DNA of 64,000 bases from Mycolicibacterium litorale (lineage in GTDB: Bacteria; Actinomycetota; Actinomycetes; Mycobacteriales; Mycobacteriaceae). The DNA lies in contig CP019882.1 of the NCBI GenBank assembly GCA_002007745.1, positions 1,426,001 through 1,490,000 on the forward strand, in the 5' to 3' direction. The first letter of the stretch is position 1; each line of letters opens with the position of its first letter. The notes under the pieces were generated by a model. It ran no database searches. It saw only the letters and a list, made by a program, of their open reading frames with translations, and was not told the origin of the DNA. Position numbers and translations under genes: made by a program. Positions 22,274-31,823 of the stretch are shown piece by piece.

Positions 22274-23131
22274 ATGCCGACGATGTTTCGCCGGCGCTTG
22301 ATGGGGCTGGTCGTAGTGCTGCTGGCGCTGGTGGCCGGGTGCGGAGCGCCGCCACCAGGTCCATCGCTGGCGGTGGGGGCGACGGCCGACACCGAGGCCA
22401 CGCTGCTGGCCGATCTCTACGCCGCAGGCCTGCGTTCCTACGGCACCCTCGCGCACGTCCAGACCGTCGACGACCCGTTGGCGGCGATGGATTCCGGTGC
22501 GGTCAGCGTCGTGCCGGGCTTCACCGGCCGACTGCTGCAGACGTTCGCGCCGGGCACCGGGGCGCGGTCGGACTCCCAGGTGTATCAGGCGTTGCTCGGT
22601 GTGCTGCCGGAAGGGGTCGCCGCCGGCGACTACACCACCGCGGCCGAGGACAAACCCGCGCTGGCCGTCACCGACGCGACGGCCGCAGCGTGGGGCAGCC
22701 GTGACCTGACCGCCCTGGTTCGGCACTGCGCCGGGCTGAGCGTGGGCGCTGTCGCCGGGGCGCGCGGTCTGCCGACCGCGGTGGGGACGTGCACGCTCGG
22801 GCGGGTTCGCGAGTTCCCCGACGAGGCAACGCTATTCGCCGCCATCCGCAGCGGCGTCGTCACGGCTGGGTGGACCGCGACGGCAGACAGCGGAGTTCCG
22901 AGCGAACTGGTGGTGCTCGCCGACGGCAAACCTGCACTGATCCAGGCCGAGAACATCGTGCCGCTCTACCGGCGCAACGAACTCGACCAGCAGCAGGTCC
23001 GCGCGATCAACGAGATCGCCGGTGTGCTCGACACCGGTTCGCTGGTGGACATGCGGCGCAAGGTCGCCGAAGGTGCCGACCCCCGTAGCGTCGCCGAGGA
23101 CTGGCTCTCAGCACATCCGTTGGGGCGCTGA
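22274..23131 (+). CDS. lpqZ: Lipoprotein LpqZ, glycine-betaine-type binding protein
   Basis: This is a 285-residue lipoprotein of the OpuAC/ProX superfamily. The signal peptide ends with the lipobox LVAGC (Cys23). Conserved elements are VDDPLAAMDSGAVSVVPGFTGRLL and YTTAAEDKPALAVTDATAAA. The order corresponds to Rv1244. No permease or ATPase of a betaine transporter lies nearby, so it may act alone or with a distant system. It starts 13 bases after the malic enzyme stop, so the two may be co-transcribed. Alternative TTG at 22271. Confidence 0.85.
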   Translation: MPTMFRRRLMGLVVVLLALVAGCGAPPPGPSLAVGATADTEATLLADLYAAGLRSYGTLAHVQTVDDPLAAMDSGAVSVVPGFTGRLLQTFAPGTGARSDSQVYQALLGVLPEGVAAGDYTTAAEDKPALAVTDATAAAWGSRDLTALVRHCAGLSVGAVAGARGLPTAVGTCTLGRVREFPDEATLFAAIRSGVVTAGWTATADSGVPSELVVLADGKPALIQAENIVPLYRRNELDQQQVRAINEIAGVLDTGSLVDMRRKVAEGADPRSVAEDWLSAHPLGR

Positions 23132-23137
23132 GGGGAT

Positions 23138-23968
23138 TCAGCGCATCGGCGGGGCGAGCTTGGGCAGCACGGTGGAGAACAGCTGCTGATAACCCGACCC
23201 GGTGATCCGCACGATCACATCGAGGATCTTGGCGTCGGCGCCGACCAGAACGCGGGCCTTGTTCTTGCGAACAGCGTCGAGAATGATCTGTGCCGCCCGC
23301 TCGGGAGTCGTCTTGGCCAGCTTCTTGTCGAACGCCTGGGCCATCGCGGCCTGATCGAGGCCGTCGGCCACGGTGGAATTGCGAGCGATCGCGGTCTTGA
23401 TCCCGCCGGGGTGCACCGTCGTCACCTTGACCGGGTGCTTGGCCAGGATCATTTCCTGGCGCAGCGCCTCGGTGAACCCGCGCACCGCGAACTTGGCCGA
23501 GTTGTAGGCGGCCTGGCCCGGCACGGAGAAGATCCCGAACAAGCTCGAGATGTTGACCACGTGACCGTCGCCGGACTCGATGAGGTACGGCAGGAAGACC
23601 TTGGTGCCGTTGACGACACCCCAGAAGTCCACGTCCATCACCCGTTCGATGTCTTTGAACTGGCTGATCTCGACGTCGCCGGAGAACGCGATGCCGGCGT
23701 TGTTGTAAATCTGGTTGACCTTGCCGAAGTGCTCCTTGACGCCGTCGGCGTAGGCCTGGAAGGCCTCCCGCTCGGTGACATTGAGGCGGTCGGCCTTGAC
23801 TGGGACGCCGATGGCCTTGAGCCGCTGCTCCGTCACGGCGAGTCCGTCGGTGTCGATGTCACTGATGGCAAGCTTGGCGCCCGAACGGCCCAGCTCCAGC
23901 GCCAGTGCCTGGCCGATACCAGACCCGGCTCCGGTGACCACCGCTACCTTCCCGGCAAACCCCTGCAT
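23138..23968 (-). CDS. Short-chain dehydrogenase/reductase (Rv1245c-like)
   Basis: This 276-residue classical SDR has the cofactor motif TGAGSGIG at residues 12-19, NNAGIAFSG, catalytic Ser in NISSLFG and YNSAK (Tyr-x-x-x-Lys). The Asp in SDIDTDG after the second strand favours NAD(H). The C-terminal extension of about 60 residues may associate with membranes. The substrate is unknown. It is convergent with lpqZ (six-base gap). Confidence 0.88.
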   Translation of the reverse strand: MQGFAGKVAVVTGAGSGIGQALALELGRSGAKLAISDIDTDGLAVTEQRLKAIGVPVKADRLNVTEREAFQAYADGVKEHFGKVNQIYNNAGIAFSGDVEISQFKDIERVMDVDFWGVVNGTKVFLPYLIESGDGHVVNISSLFGIFSVPGQAAYNSAKFAVRGFTEALRQEMILAKHPVKVTTVHPGGIKTAIARNSTVADGLDQAAMAQAFDKKLAKTTPERAAQIILDAVRKNKARVLVGADAKILDVIVRITGSGYQQLFSTVLPKLAPPMR

Positions 23969-24068
23969 GACCGCTCCTCGAGTTGTTTGACGTGTGTCGA
24001 ATGCGCTCAGGCTATCGGGTGGCGCCCCCCGGGGTAACAGCGGGATGCCCGCACGCGATGCTTAGAGC

Positions 24069-24443
24069 ATGACGTTCCGCCGTATGACGAGCGCTGTGCT
24101 GGCCGCCGGACTGATGGTCGGCGCCGCGGCACTGGCCGCCCCCGCCCAGGCTGACACCACAGTCGACGACTTCCTCGGCGCGCTGAGCGCCGCCGGTATC
24201 GACAACGTCGACCCGGGGCAGGCGGTTGCGCTTGGTGAGTCGATCTGCCCGCTGCTGGCCGACCGCAGCCAGAACACCGCTGACATCGCGTCCACGGTCT
24301 CTGACGAGCTCGGTCGGCCGCTGGGGCCGGCCACCATGTTCACCGGCATCGCGGTGTCGTACTTCTGCCCGCGGGCGATGCAGGATCTGGCCAACGGGCA
24401 GTCGCCCATCCCGCTGCCGCTGCTGAACAACCTCGGCTTCTAG
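24069..24443 (+). CDS. Secreted DUF732 protein
   Basis: This is a 124-residue exported protein. A Sec signal peptide (VLAAGLMVGAAALAAPAQA) is cleaved after AQA near residue 28. The mature domain has the DUF732 pattern TTVDDFLGALSAAGI ... GESICPLL ... YFCPRAM with two conserved cysteines likely forming a disulfide. This family is abundant and mycobacteria-specific; its function is not known. Confidence 0.85.
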   Translation: MTFRRMTSAVLAAGLMVGAAALAAPAQADTTVDDFLGALSAAGIDNVDPGQAVALGESICPLLADRSQNTADIASTVSDELGRPLGPATMFTGIAVSYFCPRAMQDLANGQSPIPLPLLNNLGF

Positions 24444-24463
24444 GAGCTCACTGCTCGCGTCGC

Positions 24464-24520
24464 CGAGTGCGCGGTTTCATACGCGACTCGCCGGTCAGGG
24501 CGTATGAAACCGCACACTCG
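24464..24520. terminator. Long hairpin at the DUF732/kgd convergent junction
   Basis: Two 21-base arms (24464-24484 and 24500-24520) are complementary at 20 of 21 positions, with a 15-base loop. The arms begin CGAGTG and include the core GCGGTTTCATACGC, paired with GCGTATGAAACCGC. It lies between two convergent stops, as expected for a bidirectional terminator. No U-tract follows. It belongs to a small set of similar CGAGT-bounded hairpins in this window. Confidence 0.7.
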
Positions 24521-24537
24521 CGTGCTGGATCGAGCTG

Positions 24538-27500
24538 TTAGCCGAACGCCTCGTCGATGATCTCCTGCTGCTCGACGGCGTGCACCTTCGACGAACCCGA
24601 CGACGGCGCCGACATGGCCCGCCGGGAGATCCGCTTGATGCCCGTCAGCTTCTCGGGCAGCAACTCGGGCAAGGTGAGTCCGAAGGTCGGCCACGCGCCC
24701 TGGTTGGCCGGCTCCTCCTGCACCCAGAAGAACTCCTTGGCGTTCGGGTAGGAATCCAGGGTGTTGCTCAGCCGCCGCTTGGGCAGCGGAGCCAGCTGCT
24801 CGATGCGCACGATCGCGACGTCGTCGCGCTTGTCCTTCTCCTTGCGGGCGACCAGCTCGTAGTAGATCTTGCCGCTGGTCAACAGGATCCGGTTGACCTT
24901 GTTGCGATCGCCCTCGCCGTCGGTGTAGGTCGGCTCCTCCATGATCGAACGGAACTTCTGCTCGGTGAAGTCCCGGATGTCGCTGACCGCAGCCTTGTTG
25001 CGCAGCATCGACTTCGGCGTGAACACGATCAGCGGACGGTGTACCCCGTCAAGTCCGTGCCGGCGCAGCAGGTGGAAGTAGTTCGCCGGGGTCGACGGCA
25101 TCGCGATGGTCATCGAACCCTCCGCCCACAGCTGCAGGAAGCGCTCGATGCGTCCTGAGGTGTGGTCGGGTCCCTGGCCTTCGTGGCCGTGGGGGAGCAG
25201 CAGCACCACGTCGGAGAGCTGCCCCCACTTGGCCTCACCGGAGCTGATGAACTCATCGATGATCGACTGCGCCCCGTTGACGAAGTCACCGAATTGCGCC
25301 TCCCAGAGCACCAGCGCGTCGGGGTTGCCCACCGAGTAGCCGTACTCGAAGCCGACCGCCGCATACTCCGACAGCGCCGAGTCGTACACCATCAGCTTGC
25401 CGCCGGTGGGTGTGCCGTCCGGGTTGACGGTCAGCAGGTCCAGCGGGGTGAACTCCTCGCCGGTCTTGCGGTCGATGATCACCGCGTGCCGTTGGGTGAA
25501 CGTGCCGCGGCGGGTGTCCTGCCCGGAGAACCGGATCAGCTTGCCCTCGGCCAGGAAGGAGCCCAGCGCCAGCAGCTCGCCGAACGCCCAGTCGACCTTG
25601 CCCTCGTAGGCCATCTCGCGGCGCTTCTCCAGCACCGGCTTGACCCGCGGGTGCACGTTGAACGTCTCCGGGAACGACATGTGGGCATCGCCGATGCGGG
25701 CCAGCAGCGACTTGTCCACCGCGGTGGTCATGCCGCGCGGGATCATCTGGTCTTCCTCGACCGACTCGCTGGGCTCGACTGCCACCTTCTCCAGCTCGCG
25801 GACCTCGTTGAACACCCGCTCGAGCTGGCCCTGGTAGTCGCGCAGCGCGTCCTCGGCCTCTTTCATCGAGATGTCGCCGCGACCGATCAGCGATTCGGTG
25901 TAGGACTTGCGCACACCGCGCTTGGTGTCGATGACGTCGTACATGTACGGCTGGGTCATCGACGGGTCGTCGCCCTCGTTGTGCCCGCGGCGGCGGTAGC
26001 ACAGCATGTCGATGATGACGTCCTTCTTGAACTTCTGCCGGAAGTCCACCGCCAGGCGGGCTACCCAGACGCACGCCTCCGGGTCGTCGCCGTTGACGTG
26101 GAAGATCGGGGCGCCAACCATTTTCGCGACGTCGGTGCAGTACTCCGAGGATCGCGAGTCCTGCGGCGAGGTGGTGAAGCCGATCTGGTTGTTGACGATG
26201 ATGTGGATGGTGCCGCCGGTCCGGTACCCGCGCAGTAGCGCCAGGTTCAGCGTCTCGGCCACCACACCCTGGCCGGCGAAGGCGGCGTCGCCGTGCAACA
26301 TCATCGGCATGACGGTGAAGCCGTCCTCGCCGGTGCCCTTCTCCAGCAGGTCCTGCTTGGCCCGGACAATGCCTTCCATCACCGGGTCGACGGCCTCCAG
26401 ATGCGAGGGGTTGGCCGTCAACGACACCTCGATGTCGTTGTCGCCGAACATCTGGATGTAGTTGCCACTGGCGCCGAGGTGGTACTTGACGTCACCGGAG
26501 CCGTGCGCCTGCGACGGGTTCAGGTTGCCCTCGAACTCGCTGAAGATCTGCGAGTAGGGCTTGCCGACGATGTTGGCCAGCACGTTGAGCCGGCCACGGT
26601 GCGGCATGCCGATCACGACCTCGTCGAGGGCATGCTCGGCGGCCTGGTCGATGGCCGCGTCCATCATCGGAATGACGGTCTCGGCGCCTTCGAGTGAAAA
26701 GCGTTTCTGTCCAACGTATTTGGTCTGCAGGAAGGTCTCGAACGCCTCAGCGGCGTTGAGCTTGGACAGAATGTACTTCTGCTGGGCCACGGTCGGCTTG
26801 TCGTGCTTGACCTCGATGCGCTCCTGCAACCACTTCTGCTGCTCGGGCTCGAGGATGTGGGTGTACTCCACGCCGACGTGGCGGCAGTAGGCGTCGCGCA
26901 GCAGACCGAGCACGTCGCGCAGCTTCTTGGATTCCTTGCCCGCGAAACCGTCCACCCGGAACACCCGGTCGAGGTCCCACAGTGTCAGGCCGTGCGTGTT
27001 CACGTCCAGATCGGGGTGGCTGCGGAACCGGGTCTTGTCCAGGCGCAGCGGGTCGATGTCGGCCATCAGGTGTCCGCGGTTGCGGTAGGCCGCGATCAGC
27101 TCGATGACCCTGGCGTTCTTGTCGACGATCGAGTCCGGGTTGTCGGTGCGCCACCGGACCGGCTCGTAGGGGATGCCGAGTTCGAAGAAGATCTCGTCGT
27201 AGAAGTCGTCGGACAGCAGCAGTTCGTGGATGGTGCGCAGGAAGTCGCCGGACTCCGCACCCTGGATGATGCGGTGGTCGTAGGTGGAGGTCAGCGTGAT
27301 CAGCTTGCCGATGCCCAACTCGGCGATGCGCTCCTCGCTGGCGCCCTGGAACTCCGCCGGGTACTCCATCGCGCCGGCACCGACGATCGCGCCCTGCCCG
27401 GCCATCAACCGGGGCACCGAGTGCACGGTGCCGATGGTGCCGGGATTGGTCAGCGAGATCGTCACACCGGCGAAGTCCTCGGCGGTCAGCTTGCCGTCGC

Positions 27501-28296
27501 GGGCGCGTCGCACGATGTCCTCGTAGGCGGCGATGAACTGGCCGAACCGCATCGTCTCGCAGCCCTTGATCGCGGCGACGACCAGCGACCGGCTCCCGTT
27601 CTTGCCCTGCAGGTCGATGGCCAGGCCCAGATTGGTGTGCGCCGGGGTGACGGCGTTGGGCTTGCCGTCGACCTCGGCGAAGTGCCGGTTCATGTTGGGG
27701 AACTTCTTGACCGCCTGCACGATCGCGTAGCCCAGCAGGTGGGTGAACGACACCTTGCCGCCGCGGGTCCGCTTGAGGTGGTTGTTGACCACGATGCGGT
27801 TGTCGATCATCAGCTTCGCCGGGATGGCCCGAACGCTGGTGGCGGTCGGGATCTCCAGCGAGGTGTTCATGTTCTTGACGACGGCGGCCGCCGCGCCGCG
27901 CAGCACCTGCGTTTCGTCGCCGCCATCGGCTGCGGCCGGCGCGCTCTTGGCCGGCGCCGCGGCGGGCGCCTTGGCCGGTGCGGCGGTCCCGTTACCGGTG
28001 GGGGCGGGTTTGGTCGGCGCCGGCGCCGGGGCGGCCTTCGCGGCGGGCGTGGCCGGCGGTGCCGGTGCGGGTTCCGGCGGTGCGACCGGGGCGGCTTTCG
28101 TGGTCGGCTGGGCGGACGAGTGACCAGTCGATTGACCGTTGCCGGCGCTCACCGTCTCGGTGGCCGGCTCGGGGTTGTAGTCGACCAAGAACTCGTGCCA
28201 ACTCGGATCGACCGAGGAGGGGTCGTCGCGGAACTTGCGGTACATCTCCTCGACCAGCCACTCGTTCTGGCCGAATGGTGAACTCGTACTGCTCAC
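24538..28296 (-). CDS. kgd: Multifunctional 2-oxoglutarate decarboxylase/dehydrogenase (KGD, SucA)
   Basis: This is a 1252-residue thiamine-diphosphate enzyme of the mycobacterial TCA variant. The first ~100 residues start with [17 protein letters not shown] and an Ala/Pro linker. An E2-like acyltransferase domain follows ([19 protein letters not shown] ... [19 protein letters not shown]), then the E1 domain ([20 protein letters not shown] ... [20 protein letters not shown]). It makes succinic semialdehyde or, with partners, succinyl-CoA; GarA inhibits it (established). The GTG at 28296 (MSSTSSPFG) is chosen because homologs begin just before SPFGQNEW; the longer open frame adds an arginine-rich extension. 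Confidence 0.96.
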   Translation of the reverse strand: MSSTSSPFGQNEWLVEEMYRKFRDDPSSVDPSWHEFLVDYNPEPATETVSAGNGQSTGHSSAQPTTKAAPVAPPEPAPAPPATPAAKAAPAPAPTKPAPTGNGTAAPAKAPAAAPAKSAPAAADGGDETQVLRGAAAAVVKNMNTSLEIPTATSVRAIPAKLMIDNRIVVNNHLKRTRGGKVSFTHLLGYAIVQAVKKFPNMNRHFAEVDGKPNAVTPAHTNLGLAIDLQGKNGSRSLVVAAIKGCETMRFGQFIAAYEDIVRRARDGKLTAEDFAGVTISLTNPGTIGTVHSVPRLMAGQGAIVGAGAMEYPAEFQGASEERIAELGIGKLITLTSTYDHRIIQGAESGDFLRTIHELLLSDDFYDEIFFELGIPYEPVRWRTDNPDSIVDKNARVIELIAAYRNRGHLMADIDPLRLDKTRFRSHPDLDVNTHGLTLWDLDRVFRVDGFAGKESKKLRDVLGLLRDAYCRHVGVEYTHILEPEQQKWLQERIEVKHDKPTVAQQKYILSKLNAAEAFETFLQTKYVGQKRFSLEGAETVIPMMDAAIDQAAEHALDEVVIGMPHRGRLNVLANIVGKPYSQIFSEFEGNLNPSQAHGSGDVKYHLGASGNYIQMFGDNDIEVSLTANPSHLEAVDPVMEGIVRAKQDLLEKGTGEDGFTVMPMMLHGDAAFAGQGVVAETLNLALLRGYRTGGTIHIIVNNQIGFTTSPQDSRSSEYCTDVAKMVGAPIFHVNGDDPEACVWVARLAVDFRQKFKKDVIIDMLCYRRRGHNEGDDPSMTQPYMYDVIDTKRGVRKSYTESLIGRGDISMKEAEDALRDYQGQLERVFNEVRELEKVAVEPSESVEEDQMIPRGMTTAVDKSLLARIGDAHMSFPETFNVHPRVKPVLEKRREMAYEGKVDWAFGELLALGSFLAEGKLIRFSGQDTRRGTFTQRHAVIIDRKTGEEFTPLDLLTVNPDGTPTGGKLMVYDSALSEYAAVGFEYGYSVGNPDALVLWEAQFGDFVNGAQSIIDEFISSGEAKWGQLSDVVLLLPHGHEGQGPDHTSGRIERFLQLWAEGSMTIAMPSTPANYFHLLRRHGLDGVHRPLIVFTPKSMLRNKAAVSDIRDFTEQKFRSIMEEPTYTDGEGDRNKVNRILLTSGKIYYELVARKEKDKRDDVAIVRIEQLAPLPKRRLSNTLDSYPNAKEFFWVQEEPANQGAWPTFGLTLPELLPEKLTGIKRISRRAMSAPSSGSSKVHAVEQQEIIDEAFG

Positions 28297-28478
28297 GGCA
28301 GTTGCTCGCCTCGATTCCTTCATCCGGGCACGCCGCGCTTGGACGGATTGCCCCCACTTTTCAGCCCCGACACTTGGCCGCCGCCTAAAGGCTAACCCTT
28401 CTCGGGTGTTCCCGAAGCACGTCAGCGCCATGCCCGCGGCAACCGGTTCGACTCCGACGGCGAACGGTTACCGCCGGG

Positions 28479-29246
28479 CTATCTCTCGTTCGCAATCGCC
28501 GGCAGCAGGTGCAGGTTCACCGGCCACCGGCTCGGCGCCGGGCCGAACGCCCGGCGCGCGTTGTTGACGATCTTCTTGCCCATCATCCGGTTGCCGCCGC
28601 CACCGATGGCGGCGCCGATGCCGACGGGCAGCATCTTGCCGAATGCCATCGCCGAGCGCTTGATCGTGTAGCGCTTGACGAAGTACCGCATCAGCCGGGT
28701 GTTGAGCTGGGACAACGCCGGCAGCGGCAGCAGTTCGGCACCCTCGGTCAACCAGGCACCGCTGGTGCGGCCCGCCCCGAGCAGATCGGCGATCGCCCCT
28801 TTGCTCTCGTCGCCGACCAGCACGGCCAGTACCAGGGTCCGGCGTCGCTCCCGCTGCTCGAGCGGGATGCCGTGGACCTCGGCGACGGCGAGCACGAACA
28901 CCGATGTCGCCTCCAGGAACACCAGCGTTTCGCCGGCCACCGCCGACAATGCGGCCAGCGTGCCGATGCCGGGGAAGGCGGCGGCCGAGCCCACCGCGGC
29001 ACCGCTGGCCATCACCGCGGCCAGGTATCGCGTCTCGAGCTTGGCGACGATGTCGGCGGGAGTGGCATCGGGATGCGCGCGGCGCAACCGCGCCACGTAG
29101 GCCTTGACGGCCGGTGCCTGGACTCGGGTGCTGCGTTCGAGAATCTGGGAAAGGACCCGCGCCGACATGGTTGCGTCGTCGCCGATCTGGGCCGGCAACT
29201 GCTCGGCTTCGGGAGCTGCCCGCATGCCCCGTCGGCGAACCTTCAT
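28479..29246 (-). CDS. Conserved hypothetical membrane-associated protein (Rv1249c-like)
   Basis: This 255-residue protein has a charged N-terminus, an alanine/glycine-rich hydrophobic segment (AAVMASGAAVGSAAAFPGIGTLAALSAVAGETLVFLEATSVFVLAVA) and a second glycine-rich stretch (MLPVGIGAAIGGGGNRMMGKKI). The pattern GxAIGGGGNRxMG recalls EcsC-like membrane-surface proteins. Position between kgd and the MFS gene matches Rv1249c. Function is unknown. Confidence 0.75.
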   Translation of the reverse strand: MKVRRRGMRAAPEAEQLPAQIGDDATMSARVLSQILERSTRVQAPAVKAYVARLRRAHPDATPADIVAKLETRYLAAVMASGAAVGSAAAFPGIGTLAALSAVAGETLVFLEATSVFVLAVAEVHGIPLEQRERRRTLVLAVLVGDESKGAIADLLGAGRTSGAWLTEGAELLPLPALSQLNTRLMRYFVKRYTIKRSAMAFGKMLPVGIGAAIGGGGNRMMGKKIVNNARRAFGPAPSRWPVNLHLLPAIANER

Positions 29247-29382
29247 GCCTCTGCCCTCCTCGCTGGTGTCTCCAGGTTAACGAACGGTCACCCCGCGACA
29301 GTGCCCCGCCGTGATCCCTGTCACCACAGGTCGGGTAGCCGCAGGAGGAACAAATAATCCGCGCGGCGTGCTGTGGTTGGGC

Positions 29383-30630
29383 ATGGCAACATCGCCGACT
29401 GTGACCGACACCCGCAGTGCGACGTCCGCCGCGGTGCCGGTGCGGCCTCCGAGCCAGGTTCGGATGATCGTCGTGCTCGGCGCCCTGGTCGCGCTCGGGC
29501 CGCTGACCATCGACATGTACCTGCCTGCTCTGCCGCGGATCGCCGAAGAGTTGGACGTGTCCTCGTCGGTCGCGCAGCTGACCTTGACCGGCACTCTGGC
29601 CGGCCTGGCGCTGGGCCAGCTGATCGTGGGGCCGCTGTCGGACTCGCTGGGGCGGCGGCGGCCGCTGATCGCCGGGATCGCGCTGCACATGCTGGCCTCG
29701 GTGCTGTGCCTGGTGGCCCCCAACGTGACGGTGCTGAGCCTGGGGCGTGGACTGCAGGGCATGGGCGCCGCCGCAGCGATGGTGGTCGCGATCGCGGTGG
29801 TCGGCGACCTGTTCGACGACAGTCAGGCCGCAACGGTGATGTCGCGGTTGATGCTGGTTCTGGGGGTGGCGCCGGTCGTGGCGCCCTCACTGGGCGCGGT
29901 GGTGCTGCTCAAGGCGTCGTGGCATTGGGTGTTCGCGGTGCTGATCGTGCTGGCGGGCCTGTTGCTGATGGTGGCCGCGCTGGCGTTGCCCGAGACGCTG
30001 GCGCCCTCGCACCGGCGGCCGCTGCGGGTGCGTTCGATCGCGGCGACATACCTGATGCTGTTGCGTGACGTCCGGTTCGTGATCCTGGTGCTGGTCGCCG
30101 CGCTGGGCATGGCTGGTCTGTTCGCCTACATCGCCGGCGCCTCCTTTGTCCTGCAGGGCCGGCACGGGCTCGACCAACAGACGTTCGCCCTGGTGTTCGG
30201 TGCCGGTGCGATCGCGCTGATCGGCGCCACCCAGTTCAACGTAGTGTTGCTGCGCCGCTTCTCCCCGCAGCGCATCGTGGTGTGGGCCCTGGTGGCGGCC
30301 TGCCTGGCCGGTGCGGTGTTCATCGCGTTGTCGGCGACGCACACCGGCGGCCTGTTCGGTTTCGTGCTCCCGGTGTGGGCCATCCTGGCGCTGCTGGGTT
30401 TCGTCATGCCCAACGCGCCGGCGGTGGCGTTGTCCCGCCATCACGAGGCTGCCGGGACCGCAGCCGCCCTGCTGGGCGCCGCCCAGTTCGGCCTCGGAGC
30501 GATCATCGCCCCGGTGGTCGGTCTGCTCGGCAACGACGAGATCGCGCTGTCCGTGGTGATGACGGCCGGTGTGGCGATCGCCCTGCTGGCGCTGTTGTCG
30601 GTCGGTGTGCCGGCAAGCCACGAGGACTGA
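29383..30630 (+). CDS. MFS drug exporter, Bcr/CflA type (Rv1250-like)
   Basis: This is a ~415-residue, 12-helix major facilitator. Helix 1 contains the family motif GPLTIDMYLPALP, and loop 2-3 has motif A (GPLSDSLGRRRPL). It is a drug:H+ antiporter of the DHA1 Bcr/CflA subfamily, exporting compounds across the cytoplasmic membrane; substrates are unknown. The ATG at 29383 is preferred over the longer open frame; GTG at 29401 is an alternative. It is convergent with the baeRF gene, with an IS now between. Confidence 0.85.
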   Translation: MATSPTVTDTRSATSAAVPVRPPSQVRMIVVLGALVALGPLTIDMYLPALPRIAEELDVSSSVAQLTLTGTLAGLALGQLIVGPLSDSLGRRRPLIAGIALHMLASVLCLVAPNVTVLSLGRGLQGMGAAAAMVVAIAVVGDLFDDSQAATVMSRLMLVLGVAPVVAPSLGAVVLLKASWHWVFAVLIVLAGLLLMVAALALPETLAPSHRRPLRVRSIAATYLMLLRDVRFVILVLVAALGMAGLFAYIAGASFVLQGRHGLDQQTFALVFGAGAIALIGATQFNVVLLRRFSPQRIVVWALVAACLAGAVFIALSATHTGGLFGFVLPVWAILALLGFVMPNAPAVALSRHHEAAGTAAALLGAAQFGLGAIIAPVVGLLGNDEIALSVVMTAGVAIALLALLSVGVPASHED

Positions 30631-30635
30631 TGCGA

Positions 30636-30692
30636 CGAGTGGCCACTTACGACGCGACGTGCGAGCTGCTGCGTGTCGTAAGTGGCCACTCG
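30636..30692. terminator. Perfect 18-base-arm hairpin after the Bcr-type MFS gene
   Basis: Arms 30636-30653 and 30675-30692 are perfectly complementary over 18 bases (CGAGTGGCCACTTACGAC and its reverse complement), with a 21-base loop. It starts six bases after the MFS stop. Before the IS insertion it lay between two convergent genes. It probably acts as a bidirectional terminator and shares the CGAGT arm ends with two other hairpins here. Confidence 0.7.
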
Positions 30693-30702
30693 CCGTGGCG
30701 GG

Positions 30703-30708
30703 GCTAGC
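30703..30708. repeat. Target-site duplication, left copy (GCTAGC)
   Basis: The six bases GCTAGC directly flank the left IS end and recur at 31818-31823 beside the right end. IS481 targets NCTAGN sites and duplicates them (established). The CTA within this copy is read on the reverse strand as the TAG stop of the transposase. Confidence 0.85.
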
Positions 30709-31702
30709 TGTGATGTCCAGGGAGGTTGGTCAGTCGGGTGACCGGCGGCTGGCCTCCGATGGCGGAGTGGGCTCGGTGGTGATTGTAGAAGTGGAGCCAT
30801 CCGGTTATTGCGGCGTCGCGTTCTTCGGTTGAGCCGTAGAGCCGTGCGTAGGCCCAGCCATCGGCGAGGGTGCGGTGGAATCGTTCGATCTTGCCGTTGG
30901 TCTGTGGCCGGTAAGGACGGGTCCGTTTGGCGATGATGTGCAGATCGGCACCGGCCGCACGCCAGGCGTAGGACCGGTAGGCGGATCCGTTGTCAGACAG
31001 GACACGCTCGGCAGTGACCCCGCGGGCGGCGAACCACGCCACAGCGCGACGTAGCACACCGATCGCGGTGTCGGCCTTCTCGTCGGTGCAGATCTCGGCG
31101 TAGGCAAGGCGTGAATGATCGTCAATGACGGTGTGGACGAACGCAGTTCCGATTCGAGGGCGATAGCTCTTGCCGCGCTCGCCGGTACGCCTGGCTGTCG
31201 TGCGTGCATTGCGCTTGCTCTGTTGCTTACTCAGGAACTTGTGGCCGCCGCCGTCGGGGATGTTGGCGAACTTGGTGACATCGACGTGGAGCAGCGAACC
31301 GGCGTAGGCATGCTCGTAGCGGCGCAGTGGTTCCCCAGTGGCTCGGTCGATGTGCGATAGCCGATTGATCCGGCACCGGGCCAGCACGGCGTGCACCGTC
31401 GAGGCTGCCATGCCGAGCTGTCCGGCGATCTGGACGGGTCCCAGGCGGTGACGCCACCGCAAGCCCACGATCTGTCGCACCGTTTCAGGCCTGGTCTTGG
31501 TCGGACTGGTGTGCGGCCGCGAGCTGCGATCAGCCATCCCCGCGGCGCCCTCGGCGCGGAAGCGATCGGCCCATTTCTTGGCAGTTCGTGGTGCCACCAT
31601 GAACAACTTGGCTGCCGCGCCGTAGGTCCAGCCCTGTTCCACGACCAGCAGAGCAAGCCTCAATCGAGCGCGCGGGGTCAGAGCAGCATTAGCGTGGGAC
31701 AC
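30704..31702 (-). CDS. IS481-family transposase
   Basis: This ~332-residue DDE transposase has an N-terminal helix-turn-helix (RARLRLALLVVEQGWTYGAAAKLF) followed by the integrase core. The acidic triad is visible in LHVDVTKF, LSDNGSAY and NGKIERFHRTL. The GTG at 31702 is chosen because AGGAGG lies five bases upstream and relatives begin MSHANAALTPRARLRL. The stop codon TAG (30706-30704) lies outside the inverted repeat, within the duplicated target, so the element needs CTAG targets to end its own gene. Confidence 0.9.
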   Translation of the reverse strand: MSHANAALTPRARLRLALLVVEQGWTYGAAAKLFMVAPRTAKKWADRFRAEGAAGMADRSSRPHTSPTKTRPETVRQIVGLRWRHRLGPVQIAGQLGMAASTVHAVLARCRINRLSHIDRATGEPLRRYEHAYAGSLLHVDVTKFANIPDGGGHKFLSKQQSKRNARTTARRTGERGKSYRPRIGTAFVHTVIDDHSRLAYAEICTDEKADTAIGVLRRAVAWFAARGVTAERVLSDNGSAYRSYAWRAAGADLHIIAKRTRPYRPQTNGKIERFHRTLADGWAYARLYGSTEERDAAITGWLHFYNHHRAHSAIGGQPPVTRLTNLPGHHS

Positions 31703-31817
31703 GAAGGCCTCCTGGTTCGTGAAGCGGTTCCTAGACAGCTCCACTTCATAACCGGAGGCCTTCACCTGTCACACAGGCTCACCGATACCGGACGGGACAA
31801 CCTCCCTGGACATCACA
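30709..31817 (-). mobile_element. IS481-family insertion sequence, 1109 bp, apparently complete
   Basis: The element is bounded by perfect 20-base terminal inverted repeats, TGTGATGTCCAGGGAGGTTG at 30709-30728 and its complement at 31798-31817. The flanks carry GCTAGC duplications. It contains one intact transposase gene on the reverse strand. Intact ends, repeats and reading frame suggest a recent, potentially active insertion. Confidence 0.92.
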
Positions 31818-31823
31818 GCTAGC
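31818..31823. repeat. Target-site duplication, right copy (GCTAGC)
   Basis: This is the second copy of the six-base target. On the reverse strand it supplies the TAG stop of the baeRF-family gene (31821-31819), which is therefore kept intact by the insertion. Confidence 0.85.

Noticed and set aside
26803..28281. Long open frame on the plus strand opposite kgd
   Set aside because: It is a GC-driven shadow of kgd with low-complexity glycine/arginine content.
30636..30692. Hairpin as part of the insertion sequence
   Set aside because: It lies outside the left inverted repeat and target duplication, and resembles hairpins at sites without an IS.
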